In this document: piece after piece, positions 17,708 to 25,640 of the stretch
How positions within the stretch are numbered: the first letter of the stretch is position 1
Layout of the letters: each line of letters opens with the position of its first letter
Assembly (NCBI GenBank): GCA_014728035.1
Contig: WJMJ01000120.1
Span: 1-34,650, forward strand
DNA from: Promethearchaeota archaeon
Lineage (GTDB): Archaea > Asgardarchaeota > Thorarchaeia > Thorarchaeales > Thorarchaeaceae
Direction of reading: 5' to 3'
DNA: 34,650 nucleotides
Made by a program: the position numbers and the translations under genes
Notes under the pieces: generated by a model
Databases searched by the model: none
Told to the model about the DNA's origin: nothing
The model's input: the letters and a program-made list of their open reading frames with translations, nothing else

Positions 17708-17836
17708 CGATATCACCCTTTTCCATCTTCTTGTTACACCTGCCTTACAGGTCAAATATTACATGCAGTTCTAGTCTATGCGAAAAAATCGTATTGTCGT
17801 ATGAACTGCATATTATTGAGGGTATCTTCTCTTTTA
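17708..17836 (-). promoter_or_regulatory. Structured 5' leader of corA, candidate cis-regulatory RNA
   Basis: A nine-base inverted repeat, ATGCAGTTC and GAACTGCAT (17763-17771 and 17803-17811), closes a hairpin with a further inner stem (ATACGA against TCGCAT with one G-U pair). A second hairpin, ACCTG with CAGGT (17738-17742 and 17748-17752), stands closer to the ribosome binding site. A TATA-like AAATTAAG (17857-17864) would start the transcript near 17836. A riboswitch-like or RNA-binding regulator role is inferred from position upstream of an ion channel; an alternative is a protein-binding operator. Confidence 0.4.
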
Positions 17837-17856
17837 GGGTTATCTGCGGGAGCAAA

Positions 17857-17864
17857 CTTAATTT
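17857..17864 (-). promoter_or_regulatory. TATA-like element upstream of corA leader
   Basis: AAATTAAG on the minus strand is the best TATA candidate upstream of the inverted repeat; transcription would begin about 25 nt downstream, leaving a leader of about 130 nt. Confidence 0.35.
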
Positions 17865-17945
17865 CTCATAATTGTAACCATATCATCATCTTAATAGGCA
17901 ATGATTGGAAATTGAAGATTAACTATGATTTAGTGAGGGTGCTAT

Positions 17946-19034
17946 ATGCAACAGATTGAGATGATACTGAACATTGGACTATTTGTCGTTGGGCTAGCTT
18001 TTCTAGTTCTTGGTTCAGACTATCTCATTCAAGCTGCAACTGGATTAGCGAAGCGAATGGGAGTTTCAGATTTATTGATTGGTCTTACTATAGTAGCAAT
18101 AGGGACATCAATTCCCGAGATTGTTGCCAGCATTGCATCGATTTCTGCTGGAAAAGCGGATTTAGCATTATCCAACATTGCTGGAAGTTCTCTAACAAAT
18201 ATGACCTTGATAGTAGGTATTAGTGCAATAGTAGCTCCTTTGGCAACTAATCACATTATTTTAGAACGAGATACTAAAATTATGATTTTCAGTTTTGCTG
18301 TCCTTGGCATTGCTTTACTCGATCCACTAACTCCTGGAGTGATAGCAATTTGGGAAGCCGCTATAATGCTTCTGATTATGCTAACCTATCTAACATTCCT
18401 TCATTGGGGACGCGCAGAATGTGATACATGTTATCAATTCCACATATTTGTGGATTTCTTTGTGCGACTAAAATTCCTCACTTCACTCCAAGGAAAACTG
18501 GAACCTCCCAAGATTGTAAAGACAGAAATAGACGTAGATGATGTTCAAGAAACATTCGAGGATTCAAAATCTACTTTTCGAGACCTTACCATTGTTACAA
18601 TTTCAGTTATTGCTGTTGCTATAGGTGCTCAATGGGTTGTTTCTGGTGCTGAATATCTGAGCCTGACGTTTGGCATTGGAGAATCCGTCATTGGATTTAC
18701 TCTTATTGCGTTAGGTACTTCACTCCCTGAACTTACGGTGTCAATCAATAGTGCTAGACACGGATTTGGGCGACTCTTGATCGGTAATGTCGTGGGAAGT
18801 AATATCATGAATATTACTCTAGGATTGGGAATTGGAGCATTCTTCTTTCTCTCATCATATAACTTCATAGTAAGTATCTTAATGGTTGGATTCTTGATGG
18901 TTATATCTGCCATCTTCTTTTATTTCGTTCAACATGACTGGAAGGTAACAAGAAAGGAAGGCGGAGTCCTGATTTTACTCTATGTAATAATCCAGTTGAT
19001 TTCGATATATGTTGCACAGTTGTTTCTTGTCTAG
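17946..19034 (+). CDS. CaCA-family Ca2+(cation)/Na+ or H+ antiporter, YrbG-like
   Basis: This 362-residue membrane protein has about ten helices in two inverted halves. Each half has the alpha-repeat of the CaCA superfamily: VAIGTSIPEIVASI with NIAGSSLTNM in the first, and IALGTSLPELTVSIN with NVVGSNIMNITLG in the second. The Glu in each PE motif is the ion-binding residue. A cytoplasmic loop (about 155-200) links the halves and carries CDTC, an unusual cysteine pair. It probably extrudes Ca2+ in exchange for Na+ or H+. The ATG follows GAGGGTG by a few bases. It is divergent from corA and its end overlaps the end of the convergent peroxiredoxin-like gene by four bases. Confidence 0.9.
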   Translation: MQQIEMILNIGLFVVGLAFLVLGSDYLIQAATGLAKRMGVSDLLIGLTIVAIGTSIPEIVASIASISAGKADLALSNIAGSSLTNMTLIVGISAIVAPLATNHIILERDTKIMIFSFAVLGIALLDPLTPGVIAIWEAAIMLLIMLTYLTFLHWGRAECDTCYQFHIFVDFFVRLKFLTSLQGKLEPPKIVKTEIDVDDVQETFEDSKSTFRDLTIVTISVIAVAIGAQWVVSGAEYLSLTFGIGESVIGFTLIALGTSLPELTVSINSARHGFGRLLIGNVVGSNIMNITLGLGIGAFFFLSSYNFIVSILMVGFLMVISAIFFYFVQHDWKVTRKEGGVLILLYVIIQLISIYVAQLFLV

Positions 19035-19543
19035 CAATTATCTTCTCCCTGTTTAAATCCCTTAATTACTCCCATGACTACATCGAGATCAGGAAATTCA
19101 TCAGGCTTTTCACCAACCCAACGATAGGTAATTCTCTGTTTTTTGTTTATTACGAAAACTGCTGGAAGTGATACATGTCGGAATCCATCCATATTTTCTA
19201 CAAAGACCCCATACTTTTTGCAGACCTCTCGTTCAAAATCCGAGAGCAGAGGAAAAGGAATCTCTTCCTGTATATCAAAAGTTCGTAAAGCTTGGACTGG
19301 CTCAACACTAATCCCAATTATTTTTGCTCCCAATGCTTCCAGTGCAATGTGTTTGGTAACAAAAGCACGCATCTCCATAGTGGAAAAAAATTCGAACGTC
19401 TGTGGGAAGAAGACTAGTACGATACAAGTTCCAATCAATTCAATAAGATGGACTTCTTCTCCATCAGAACTTGGAAGTTTGAAATCCGGGGCAATCATTC
19501 CTTCCATGGGGGGAGGGGGATGATCTGAATCGCCTTTGTTCAT
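19031..19543 (-). CDS. Peroxiredoxin-fold protein lacking the peroxidatic cysteine
   Basis: This protein of 170 residues has the AhpC/TSA thioredoxin-like fold: APDFKLPSSDGE near the N terminus, the strand IVLVFFP, then IIGISVEP, FPLLSDFEREVCKKYGV and AVFVINKKQRITYRW. In active members the motif after the FFP strand is P-x-x-x-T-x-x-C. Here it reads PQTFEFFS, with Ser54 in place of the peroxidatic Cys and Glu51 in place of Thr, so normal peroxidase activity is not expected. Cysteines remain at 40, in EVCKKYG and at the C terminus. A proline-rich N-terminal stretch (PPPPM) is encoded by a G-rich tract. I use the ATG at 19543; GTG at 19552 is possible. A redox-inactive binding or regulatory role is inferred. 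Confidence 0.8.
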   Translation of the reverse strand: MNKGDSDHPPPPMEGMIAPDFKLPSSDGEEVHLIELIGTCIVLVFFPQTFEFFSTMEMRAFVTKHIALEALGAKIIGISVEPVQALRTFDIQEEIPFPLLSDFEREVCKKYGVFVENMDGFRHVSLPAVFVINKKQRITYRWVGEKPDEFPDLDVVMGVIKGFKQGEDNC

Positions 19544-19668
19544 GTTGTACACTTACATTTTTTGGGATATGTACCTTTGGATAGATTCGATGATTATCGA
19601 TTATTCCGTTTTTAATACATAGTAGAAACTAACAATTAGTTCGGTCTAATTGAAATCTTCAGCAGGTA

Positions 19669-20280
19669 TCAAAAACTAGGTGAATCATTTTCTTTTGAGG
19701 ATACAACATCTAATGCATCGCCCAACCACATAATACTCCATCTATCAGGATTCCTTCTGTAATACAAGAATATTCCCAAAAATATAATTAGAAATACAAA
19801 GTGGAATATCAAATTTGTAACAATATAAGCTGCTTCAAGATTGAAACCAAGTAATGCAACAATACTAACACAGGGTCCAACTAGAAGAAATGGATCCACG
19901 AAAGGCCAAAGATGTGGATTGTATTGATGCATTGGGAAATCAAGAATAAGATGGGAGAGAACTCCAAACATACAGGAAAAAACTAACATCCTATTAATTT
20001 TGCAAGTTTCATTCATCTGTCTTTTGTCAATATTAAAAATACGTGGCATTAGAGGTGCGTAGATGAAGTGAGTGACTAAGATAGCTAGTCCAGTTCCAAC
20101 AGTTAAACCTCCGATGAAGCTATGGAGAAAGAGATGATCTGGTAAGCTTGGGAAAAATATCCACAAAAATAAACACTCGATATCTGGAATTACGGAACCT
20201 ACTATTAGACCAGGAAGTGAAAATCTCCACAATTTCGAGATACCGAATGAAAATGGGTAATGTAAAGGAGGAACTGGCAT
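19669..20280 (-). CDS. DUF4184 / YdjM-like membrane protein, predicted metal-dependent hydrolase fold
   Basis: This 203-residue protein has four or five membrane helices. The opening MPVPPLHYPFSFG, followed by LPGLIVGSVIPDIE and DHLFLHSFIGG, then LSHLILDFPMH, matches the pattern of DUF4184 and the related YdjM/DUF457 membrane proteins, in which His and Asp residues near the membrane surface are conserved and suggest metal binding. No reaction has been established for the archaeal members. The C-terminal tail is hydrophilic. The preceding ATP-grasp gene on the same strand ends 66 bp away, but there is no sign of a shared pathway. Confidence 0.72.
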   Translation of the reverse strand: MPVPPLHYPFSFGISKLWRFSLPGLIVGSVIPDIECLFLWIFFPSLPDHLFLHSFIGGLTVGTGLAILVTHFIYAPLMPRIFNIDKRQMNETCKINRMLVFSCMFGVLSHLILDFPMHQYNPHLWPFVDPFLLVGPCVSIVALLGFNLEAAYIVTNLIFHFVFLIIFLGIFLYYRRNPDRWSIMWLGDALDVVSSKENDSPSF

Positions 20281-20346
20281 GATTGAATCTTCCGTTCAAA
20301 GTTATTCACTAAGATATAGATATTGAGATTCCAATGGATGTACTAT

Positions 20347-21567
20347 TCAATCTTTCATAGGTTCCACAAGTCTACGTACTTCTTCCGAAGAATGAATAGC
20401 TTTTTTGTAGACTTCATTAATTGAGATTCCTGTGTAAATAAGAGAACATATTGGATCGTATCGGTTGACATGCACTCCAATTGGAGTTCTATCAACAGTT
20501 TCAGGAATTCTTGACAGATCTCCAACCACACCTTTAACCTGCGAATAAACAATCATTTTGCATGCCGCAGTAAATTTGGGTGATTGCCTTGGTAAATATC
20601 CTTCGCATGCATCGACATGTAGTTTTGTGATAGAGACCTTCCCTGCATATTCTAGCATTTCAAGAGTAGCTTGAAATCTTGGATTGATTTCCATAAACCA
20701 GATTCTTTCAGCATCATCAAGAACTACATCAATTCCATTTGAACCTACGAGGCCTAATTCTGTCATCATTCTTTCCGTAGTCCTGGTCAGTTTCTTCCGT
20801 GTTTCAGATTCTATTGAGAACGGCATGAAGTTACCAGAAAATGTGAAATTGCATTTTAGACCCGCACTGGGAAATCCAATCATCTGTCCGTGATACGATA
20901 ATGACATTGCTTTTGTTCCTGTTGACAACAGACTGACTGAGGCATCTTTGCCAGTAACATATTGTTGTATACGCATCCGAGAACCTGGTTGAATTTTCTT
21001 GTATTTAGTAATTAGGTCATCTTGATCTTTGATAAAGCGAATCCCAGAACCACCTCCAGATTCTAACGCACGCAGAATACATGGATAACCTATTTCATCA
21101 GCAATTGAGAGTGAAGTATCTAAAGAATCTGATAATTTTTGCAAAGGAACCCTCAGACCTAGCTCCGTAGCAAGTGTATTGACTTTCTGGAAATCTCTCG
21201 CTAACTTCATTTGCTTGGATGAATTTCCTGAAATTCTATACCGCTTTTCAAGTTCCTTTAAATAAATAGTATAATCATCAAATCCACCTGTGATAAAAAT
21301 GTGGTCGTAATCAGAATGACCGTAGTATTCTAAGAAATTCTGCACTAGGTACTCCTGCATAGGTCGATCTAATTTTTTGCGTTGTCGATATCCCGGCTGG
21401 GGATTTAATACAGAAACCCACTTCTTGACACAAGGCTGAAGATCACTATCACCCCAGTAATCACTCACGAAAACTTTTCCTCCTTGTCGGGCGACAGAAC
21501 ACGCAATTGGTCGAGTGTTAAACCCAAGAATGCCAATATCCTGGTTAGCAAAAAAACAATCATTCAT
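20347..21567 (-). CDS. ATP-grasp carboligase-like enzyme (COG2232 type)
   Basis: This protein of 406 residues is an ATP-grasp enzyme, a fold that activates a carboxylate as acyl phosphate and joins it to an amine or thiol. The N-terminal domain begins GILGFNTRPIACSVARQGG and continues with VSDYWGDSDL, the pattern of the archaeal COG2232 group. The ATP-grasp core has CILRALESGGGSGIRFI (glycine-rich loop), RIQQYVTGKDASVSL and the metal ligands in MEINPRFQATLEM. The substrate of this group is not established in general; some archaeal ATP-grasp relatives act in cofactor synthesis. I chose the ATG at 21567 because a TATA box (21583-21590) lies just upstream; a longer frame starts at 21606. The divergent cupin gene starts 77 bp away. 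Confidence 0.8.
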   Translation of the reverse strand: MNDCFFANQDIGILGFNTRPIACSVARQGGKVFVSDYWGDSDLQPCVKKWVSVLNPQPGYRQRKKLDRPMQEYLVQNFLEYYGHSDYDHIFITGGFDDYTIYLKELEKRYRISGNSSKQMKLARDFQKVNTLATELGLRVPLQKLSDSLDTSLSIADEIGYPCILRALESGGGSGIRFIKDQDDLITKYKKIQPGSRMRIQQYVTGKDASVSLLSTGTKAMSLSYHGQMIGFPSAGLKCNFTFSGNFMPFSIESETRKKLTRTTERMMTELGLVGSNGIDVVLDDAERIWFMEINPRFQATLEMLEYAGKVSITKLHVDACEGYLPRQSPKFTAACKMIVYSQVKGVVGDLSRIPETVDRTPIGVHVNRYDPICSLIYTGISINEVYKKAIHSSEEVRRLVEPMKD

Positions 21568-21582
21568 CTTGCAGAATATTAG

Positions 21583-21590
21583 ATTTATAC
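21583..21590 (-). promoter_or_regulatory. TATA box of the ATP-grasp gene
   Basis: GTATAAAT on the minus strand lies 16-23 nt upstream of the ATG at 21567, so a transcript would be leaderless and the longer start at 21606 would lie outside it. Confidence 0.45.
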
Positions 21591-21644
21591 TGATAAGACG
21601 TTCCATTCACTAGATTCTTATAGCGTATCTCAGAGTTACAGAAT

Positions 21645-21968
21645 ATGAAACGAATACCTGAAAAAGATATTGAAGGTTCTCGTGTTAAAGGTATCCGCGG
21701 TTTTGTTGAGCTTTACAACATTATTACCCTACCATTTGTTGCTGGAGTTCGGATTGTTTCCGAGGATAGTGAGGTTCCACAACGGGTTCATGCTCATCCC
21801 GAGAAGCAGATTATCTATGTGATTGAGGGTAACCCGATGATAACTAACAGAATGCAAACACTGCATTTGAAACCTGGAGATTTCATTATTTTGGAACCAA
21901 ATGAGAAACATTATATTATTACAGAAAATAACCTGGCAAAGATATTTGAGATAAAGTATCCTGAATGA
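21645..21968 (+). CDS. Single-domain cupin protein
   Basis: This 107-residue beta-barrel protein carries both cupin motifs in short form: HAHPEKQIIYVIEGNP (about 46-61) and LKPGDFIILEPNEKH (about 69-83). The His residues of the first motif, its Glu and the final His of the second could bind a metal ion. Such small cupins are sugar isomerases, dioxygenases or sensor domains, and this one cannot be assigned a substrate. It is divergent from the ATP-grasp gene. It is followed on the same strand, 76 bp later, by the coiled-coil gene with its own ribosome binding site. Confidence 0.8.
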   Translation: MKRIPEKDIEGSRVKGIRGFVELYNIITLPFVAGVRIVSEDSEVPQRVHAHPEKQIIYVIEGNPMITNRMQTLHLKPGDFIILEPNEKHYIITENNLAKIFEIKYPE

Positions 21969-22044
21969 TAAACTACACTGCTCTCGCAAACCTTATACAT
22001 AAGAGTAGTACTGAATTATATGATTTGATTCTAGAGGGAGCAAA

Positions 22045-23625
22045 ATGGCACGCGATAATCTGAGCGAAAAAGAAAAGGCTACCATGCAAGAGTTCCTCAA
22101 GAAGGCCTCGATGACTGAAGATGAGATACGAATGTTAGCTGAAGGTGTTGATGATACCGGAGAATTCGTTAATCCTGTTGATACCGAAGGTGAATTAACT
22201 TCAGCTGCTGCTCTAGCTTTGGAATTCGTCGAAAGTATGGAAAGCCCTGAAGCACCTACCACTGAGATTGAAGATGGCGATGCAGTAGAGGGTTTTGACG
22301 CTTTACTAAAGAAGTTGGAAACTCTTCGTTCAGATATTTCGTCCCTACAACGTGGTGTAGTTGGGGTCTTTGCAGCTCAGTTGTTGAGCTTTCGAGGTAA
22401 AGTGGTTGAACTTCGACATAGAATCTCGGACGAGATGGTCGAAAGATTGCGAATGCAATTCTTCAAGACATTCATCGAGTCAACATTTGTTGAGATAGTA
22501 GATACTGAGTTTGCTTCTCTCGAAAAAGAACTGGTTGACAAAATTGTTGAACAGACACAAGAACGTTTCAAAGAGTTTGCTGGTAAGATTCGAGATTCAT
22601 CCAACGAATTGAAGCAGACCATCATGCAGCAACAAGATATTGTTCGTTCATTCATGAGTACTCTCGAGGAGGAAGCCGCTTCTCAACGACAACAATTAGT
22701 AGACAAAGATATGGAAATACGAAAGTTAGAGATGGAGATCAAGAAACTCCAATCCGAACTCGATACAGATATCGCAAAAGGAACAACAAGAGAGGAACTT
22801 GTTAGAAAAGTAGAAGATTTAGAACAAGATATTGAAGAACTTAACGAGCAAATCTATAGAAAAGATGCCTTGTTAGACCAAAAGAATGAAGAAATTTCAA
22901 CCTACAAAGCCAATGTCGAAGAGATGCAGATTAGAATAGGGGAGTTACAGACACAGATTGAAGTATACAAAGCTGAACAATCCGTCAGCCAACCTGCTAA
23001 ATCTGTTCCTTCTGCTGAACTTGAAGCATTAGAAGCGAAAATATCACTTATCGAAAATGCTCTATCTGAAAAGAGGGCAGAAGCTGAACAGCTATCCAAA
23101 CAATTGAAGGATGCTGAGCGTAGAGCTGAAAAAGCTGAGAAGGATAAGGAGCATGCTGAGAGTGATGCTAAGAAACGCCTTGAAGAACTTGAATCCGTTC
23201 AGGATCGTATTGGAGAAGTTCAAGAGTTAGAAGAGAAAGTGTATAATTTAGAAAATGAACTGAAAGATGCTGTAGCTGACTTGGAGAGAGCTGAGATACA
23301 AAAAGAGGCTTTTGAAAAAGCTACTCGCCTTATGGAGAAGGAGCGAGATATGGCATTGGAAGCTAGAGATCTTGCAAATGAACGAGCTTCAAGATACATC
23401 AAAGTACTCGGAATGGAAAACAATACCAAGGTTCTATTACTGGTAGATGAAGTTGGTTCAATGACATTTGCTTCACTTGGAAAATCATTGGGAGTTCCAA
23501 TGGGTGTAGCAGCTAAAGCAGCTAGAGACCTTGAAAAGCTTGGAGTTCTTAGAATTGAGGATGATACAGCATATTCAACGTTAGAAGATACCGAAATTGA
23601 GGAAGGAGAAATCGAAATCAAGTAA
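22045..23625 (+). CDS. Long coiled-coil protein with C-terminal winged helix
   Basis: This 526-residue soluble protein starts with a helical acidic region (1-80), has a mixed helical part (about 90-190), then a long heptad-patterned coiled coil (about 190-450) rich in Glu, Lys, Leu and Arg, with a break at the proline-containing SQPAKSVPSAE. The last 70 residues (about 455-515) look like a winged helix: KVLLLVDEVGSMTFASLG, then VAAKAARDLEKLGVLRI. The AGGGAG ribosome binding site precedes the ATG. The convergent gene downstream also looks like a small winged-helix protein and ends only 3 bp away. A chromatin, segregation or cytoskeleton-linked role is conceivable, but no family name applies. 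Confidence 0.78.
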   Translation: MARDNLSEKEKATMQEFLKKASMTEDEIRMLAEGVDDTGEFVNPVDTEGELTSAAALALEFVESMESPEAPTTEIEDGDAVEGFDALLKKLETLRSDISSLQRGVVGVFAAQLLSFRGKVVELRHRISDEMVERLRMQFFKTFIESTFVEIVDTEFASLEKELVDKIVEQTQERFKEFAGKIRDSSNELKQTIMQQQDIVRSFMSTLEEEAASQRQQLVDKDMEIRKLEMEIKKLQSELDTDIAKGTTREELVRKVEDLEQDIEELNEQIYRKDALLDQKNEEISTYKANVEEMQIRIGELQTQIEVYKAEQSVSQPAKSVPSAELEALEAKISLIENALSEKRAEAEQLSKQLKDAERRAEKAEKDKEHAESDAKKRLEELESVQDRIGEVQELEEKVYNLENELKDAVADLERAEIQKEAFEKATRLMEKERDMALEARDLANERASRYIKVLGMENNTKVLLLVDEVGSMTFASLGKSLGVPMGVAAKAARDLEKLGVLRIEDDTAYSTLEDTEIEEGEIEIK

Positions 23626-23628
23626 CAA

Positions 23629-23976
23629 CTAGAACTTAATTTTTCGATCTCCACCCTTGTATGTATCTACAATATCTGACCAATAATTAGCGAGTTTCTT
23701 TAGAGCTCCTGAGAAGTCCTTTGTTAACCGGTATTCGTTCATTTCTTTACGAACTATACCTACGTCTCGGAGTTTTCTCATAACTTTTACATAGAGACCT
23801 CTGCTTGACAGAACAAATCGTTTCCACTCAGAATCAGGAATGACTCCATCAGACTTCATTATTTCATTGAGTATCTTCGCTGCTTGTTCTACTTGCATTT
23901 CTGTTGTGAAAATATAACGTAGAAGATGTCTCGGGCTAATTAGAGAGGGTCTCTTAACTAGTTCTATCTTTGCCAT
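23629..23976 (-). CDS. Small helical protein with winged-helix-like domain
   Basis: This protein of 115 residues is helix-rich. The segment from EQAAKILNEIMKSDGVIP to GIVRKEMNEYRLTKDF has the helix-turn-helix-wing outline of small archaeal DNA-binding proteins: VMRKLRDVGIVRK as recognition helix and first strand, and EYRLTKDF as wing. The tail (WSDIVDTYKGGDRKIKF) is basic. I chose the ATG at 23976; the frame also allows TTG two codons earlier. Its end lies 3 bp from the convergent coiled-coil gene. A regulator role is probable but its target is not known. Confidence 0.62.
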   Translation of the reverse strand: MAKIELVKRPSLISPRHLLRYIFTTEMQVEQAAKILNEIMKSDGVIPDSEWKRFVLSSRGLYVKVMRKLRDVGIVRKEMNEYRLTKDFSGALKKLANYWSDIVDTYKGGDRKIKF

Positions 23977-23993
23977 ATCCAATACCCGAGTAT

Positions 23994-24023
23994 AAAAACC
24001 CGGCTCTGTATTTAGAACCGGGT
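23994..24023 (-). terminator. Intrinsic terminator of the M50-like protease operon
   Basis: On the minus strand ACCCGG pairs with CCGGGT (24018-24023 and 23998-24003) around a 14-nt loop and runs straight into TTTTT. It starts 12 bp after the stop codon of the protease gene. Confidence 0.7.
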
Positions 24024-24034
24024 AATACGCCAGA

Positions 24035-25009
24035 CTACCGTCGCAATTGTTTCACAAATAGAAGCGGAATTACAACCGCCATGAATATACCAATACAAAC
24101 AACAGTCTGAAAAGCTGCAGTTCCAAATCCAAAATACCACATCAGAACACCGCCAATGAGTGTTATCAAAATTGGGAATATGTTGAACGGAGTCTTCAGT
24201 TTGGCCATTGAAGAAATCATGATGAAGAAACCATATCCAATTCCCGCAAAAACCAAACCCAATGCAAACATAACAGCTAACAATTCATACAGACCGAATA
24301 GCAACCAACCAGCTTGTGGTATGAAAAATGCTACACCTAGCCAGATGATATTGAAAACCATGATGTATTTGAGACCATCTCTTGCATTGATTATATCTAC
24401 ATCTGAAGGTGCATTACTGAACATTATTGTCATTGCTAAGAATGCAACAATCCAGAACAGTGGGTTGACCACAGTGAGACCTGCGAAGGTATAGAAGAAA
24501 GAATAAACAAAATCACCAATTAGACCTAATGGATAGATTGGATCAGCTAATAGAGTGGGATTGGCTTTCAACCAAATTAACTCATCTAGTAAATCCAGTG
24601 CTTGCCCTCCTATTCCGGGTGATGAAGGAACAAGGTATGTGATTCCAAGGGCGAAAAATGTGAGCAACGTAAGAGACACTGCTACAGGTGCAAGATTGAT
24701 AACAGCTCTCTTTATTGTGCTTTTTGGATTTCTGTATTTTACGTATCCTAATACTACTTGATCACCTTCTACAGACACATTGATTGGTTTGAATTCCACT
24801 ATTTCAGAACGTGTGAAAATACATCCCAGTGCATGACTCGATTCGTGAAGAGCAACACCAGGACCAACAAGGGCGTACCATGCACGAGAACCCGGATCGT
24901 GTGTGGTTTGGAGATTGAGATGTGCTAATCGTTCCAGGAGCCATCCAAGAAACCAGACTACGTAGAATAGCACTATCCCAAGAATCACGATAGAAAAATA
25001 TCCATTCAT
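24035..25009 (-). CDS. M50-like (site-2-protease type) membrane metalloprotease
   Basis: This 324-residue membrane protein has about eight helices. The first half contains ALHESSHALG with the zinc motif His55-Glu56-x-x-His59, preceded by a membrane segment, as in M50 intramembrane proteases. A later PSDVDIINARDG (about 201-212) can supply the third zinc ligand (Asp). NLAPVAVSL between them resembles the family's NPLAN-like turn. It probably cleaves membrane or membrane-proximal proteins. A coiled-coil protein is encoded 18 bp upstream in the same direction, and a hairpin terminator follows, so these two form a compact operon. The HESSH form and later motif suggest an archaeal subgroup of M50; the substrate is unknown. 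Confidence 0.75.
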   Translation of the reverse strand: MNGYFSIVILGIVLFYVVWFLGWLLERLAHLNLQTTHDPGSRAWYALVGPGVALHESSHALGCIFTRSEIVEFKPINVSVEGDQVVLGYVKYRNPKSTIKRAVINLAPVAVSLTLLTFFALGITYLVPSSPGIGGQALDLLDELIWLKANPTLLADPIYPLGLIGDFVYSFFYTFAGLTVVNPLFWIVAFLAMTIMFSNAPSDVDIINARDGLKYIMVFNIIWLGVAFFIPQAGWLLFGLYELLAVMFALGLVFAGIGYGFFIMISSMAKLKTPFNIFPILITLIGGVLMWYFGFGTAAFQTVVCIGIFMAVVIPLLFVKQLRR

Positions 25010-25027
25010 CTTGATTCCTCACAAGTC

Positions 25028-25504
25028 TTAATCAAGTCCAAGCTCACGACGTTTTTGTTCCTCGACTTTGTCAACAGCTTCTTTCTTTTTACGTTCCATC
25101 TCTTTTGCTTTCTCTTTCTTTGCTTTCTCAACAAGCTTCTCTTTTTCTTTTTCTAGTTCTTTGATTCTCTTTTCTCTTGCTTTTGCTGCATCTTTAATCC
25201 TTTTACGAAGCTTGTCTGCTTTCTTTTCAAGAGACTTAATTTCATTCTTTTTGTTTTTCTTTGCTTTTTCGTATTCTTTGTCAGCCTCTTTCCAAGATTT
25301 CTCAGCATCTTTCAACCTTGATCGAAGTTCTTCATATGCATCTTTCTTGGATTTTGCAATTGATTTCTTTCGTTCAATTTCAGCATCTAACCTTGCTTCA
25401 ATACCTTGTAGTTCAGTTTCAGTGGTTTTCAATTCAGACTCAAAATTTCTGACATCTGAATCTATTTTCTGAATTTTTTTATCATCAGCGTACTCATCAG
25501 ACAT
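25028..25504 (-). CDS. Highly charged coiled-coil protein
   Basis: This 158-residue protein is almost entirely Lys, Glu, Arg, Ala and Asp in helical heptads, with no proline in the core, so it should form a long single helix or coiled coil. There is no signal peptide or enzyme motif. It is the first gene of a two-gene operon with the M50-like protease and may be its partner, adaptor or substrate; this comes from gene order only. The frame on the opposite strand, rich in Ser and Phe, is a shadow of its Glu/Lys codons. Confidence 0.72.
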   Translation of the reverse strand: MSDEYADDKKIQKIDSDVRNFESELKTTETELQGIEARLDAEIERKKSIAKSKKDAYEELRSRLKDAEKSWKEADKEYEKAKKNKKNEIKSLEKKADKLRKRIKDAAKAREKRIKELEKEKEKLVEKAKKEKAKEMERKKKEAVDKVEEQKRRELGLD

Positions 25505-25640
25505 TGTTAATCAATTGATGATTTACAAAGTAGTATATCACTTTTTTTAATTTATTTTCAAGATTGAACTAGGAAAAATACGATTGAAAAAGATAAAGTA
25601 CTTGAATTAGAGGGATCTCCATTGGATTAGAGGTATAATA

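Noticed and set aside
25068..25472. Ser/Phe-rich frame on the plus strand, opposite the coiled-coil gene
   Set aside because: Composition shadow of Lys/Glu codons of the real gene.
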